A stretch of 23,681 bases of DNA from Nitrospira lenta (lineage in GTDB: Bacteria > Nitrospirota > Nitrospiria > Nitrospirales > Nitrospiraceae): contig CAMDRK010000008.1 of the NCBI GenBank assembly GCA_945906715.1, positions 1 through 23,681 on the forward strand, read 5' to 3'. The notes under the pieces were generated by a model. It was given only the letters and a program-made list of their open reading frames with translations. It did not search any database and was not told the DNA's origin. Every line of letters starts with the position of its first letter. Position 1 is the first letter of the stretch. Both the position numbers and the translations under genes were made by a program. This document shows positions 23,307 through 23,681 of the stretch, one piece after another.

Positions 23307-23681
23307 CTACAGCAGCGCGAGCTGCGCCTGCGCCCATGCGTTGCCCTGGGCGGCAGCTTTTTCATACCATCCGCGTGCCATCGTATAGTCCTGCGGGACA
23401 CCCCGCCCGTTGGCATATAACTGTCCGAGCTGCGCCTGCGCCCAGGCATTACGCTGGGCGGCGGCTTTTTCGTACCAGCCGCGTGCCGTCGTATAGTCCT
23501 GCGGGATACCACGCCCATTGGCATAGAGTTGCCCAAGATTGTACTGTGCCTGGGCAATCCCTTGGGCTGCCGCTTGTTCCCACCACTGTCGTGCCTTCTT
23601 ATAATCCTGCGGGACACTCAGCCCGTCGGCAGACAGCTGCCCGAGTTGGTTCTTTGACCAGGCATTGCCCTGGGCGGCGGC
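23307..23681 (-). CDS. Sel1-repeat protein, C-terminal part; 5' end outside window
   Basis: Read on the minus strand, 124 codons run without a stop from the window edge to TAG at 23307-23309. They encode three consecutive 36-residue Sel1-like repeats, each with the pattern AQ-QLGQLYANGRGVPQDY followed by ARGWYEKAAAQ-NAW, and end in AQAQLALL. Sel1 repeats form TPR-like helical pairs that act as protein-interaction scaffolds, often exported. Two of the repeats are nearly identical even at DNA level (108-base period). The start and any signal peptide lie outside the window. The gene converges on the SAM hydrolase gene. Family call is confident; partner and location are unknown. Confidence 0.88.
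   Translation of the reverse strand, partial: AAAQGNAWSKNQLGQLSADGLSVPQDYKKARQWWEQAAAQGIAQAQYNLGQLYANGRGIPQDYTTARGWYEKAAAQRNAWAQAQLGQLYANGRGVPQDYTMARGWYEKAAAQGNAWAQAQLALL

Noticed and set aside
23237..23617. 126-codon minus-strand frame rich in Arg
   Set aside because: It is the wrong reading frame of the Sel1 repeats. The correct frame gives canonical 36-residue repeats up to TAG at 23307.

Overview
The window reads as chromosomal DNA of a Gram-negative bacterium with a GC content I judge by eye to be a little under 60%. The gene content (an atypical type II secretion locus, a PyrR-type pyrimidine operon, carB-greA) and the many small palindromic intergenic repeats suggest Nitrospira or a close relative in Nitrospirota. 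That assignment is inference from general resemblance; no search was run. There is no rRNA, tRNA, CRISPR array, prophage or transposase gene that I can recognise.

Region 1 (1-519) is the 3' part of a SCO1/SenC-type copper protein. A 321-base gap follows, with palindromic repeats and a promoter candidate whose -35 and -10 boxes lie inside a perfect 9-bp inverted repeat. Region 2 (841-10576) is one tightly packed operon for a hybrid type II secretion / type IV pilus-like machine: gspG, gspF, gspE, a PilM/GspL-like protein, PilN-, PilO- and PilP-like proteins, a lipoprotein secretin with an N-terminal TPR region, and three more pseudopilins. Nearly all joints are overlaps of 1 to 20 bases. The inner-membrane platform is of the PilMNOP type, while the ATPase, GspF, the secretin and the pseudopilins are of type II secretion type. 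No prepilin peptidase, PilT or classical GspH-K set is present here.

Region 3 (10577-11097) is a long gap. It holds a possible remnant of a beta-barrel gene on the minus strand, a promoter followed by a strong intrinsic terminator (an attenuator-like leader or a small RNA), and a 139-bp element with terminal inverted repeats. Region 4 (11098-21940) is a pyrimidine operon: pyrR, pyrB, pyrC, carA and carB, ending in greA. Unrelated genes sit inside it: a four-helix-bundle (23S-intervening-sequence type) gene between pyrB and pyrC flanked by inverted repeat arrays, a small four-helix membrane protein, an SppA-type signal peptide peptidase and an M48 metalloprotease with a possible Tat/lipoprotein signal.

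Region 5 (21940-22345) is a second, longer copy of the terminal-inverted-repeat element, starting on the last base of the greA stop codon. It is followed by a DUF62 S-adenosylmethionine hydrolase gene (22383-23183). Region 6 is the 3' end of a Sel1-repeat gene on the minus strand, cut by the window edge. The points most worth a second look are the hybrid secretion machine, the repeat-flanked four-helix gene inside the pyrimidine operon, the two terminal-inverted-repeat elements, and the promoter-terminator leader ahead of pyrR.
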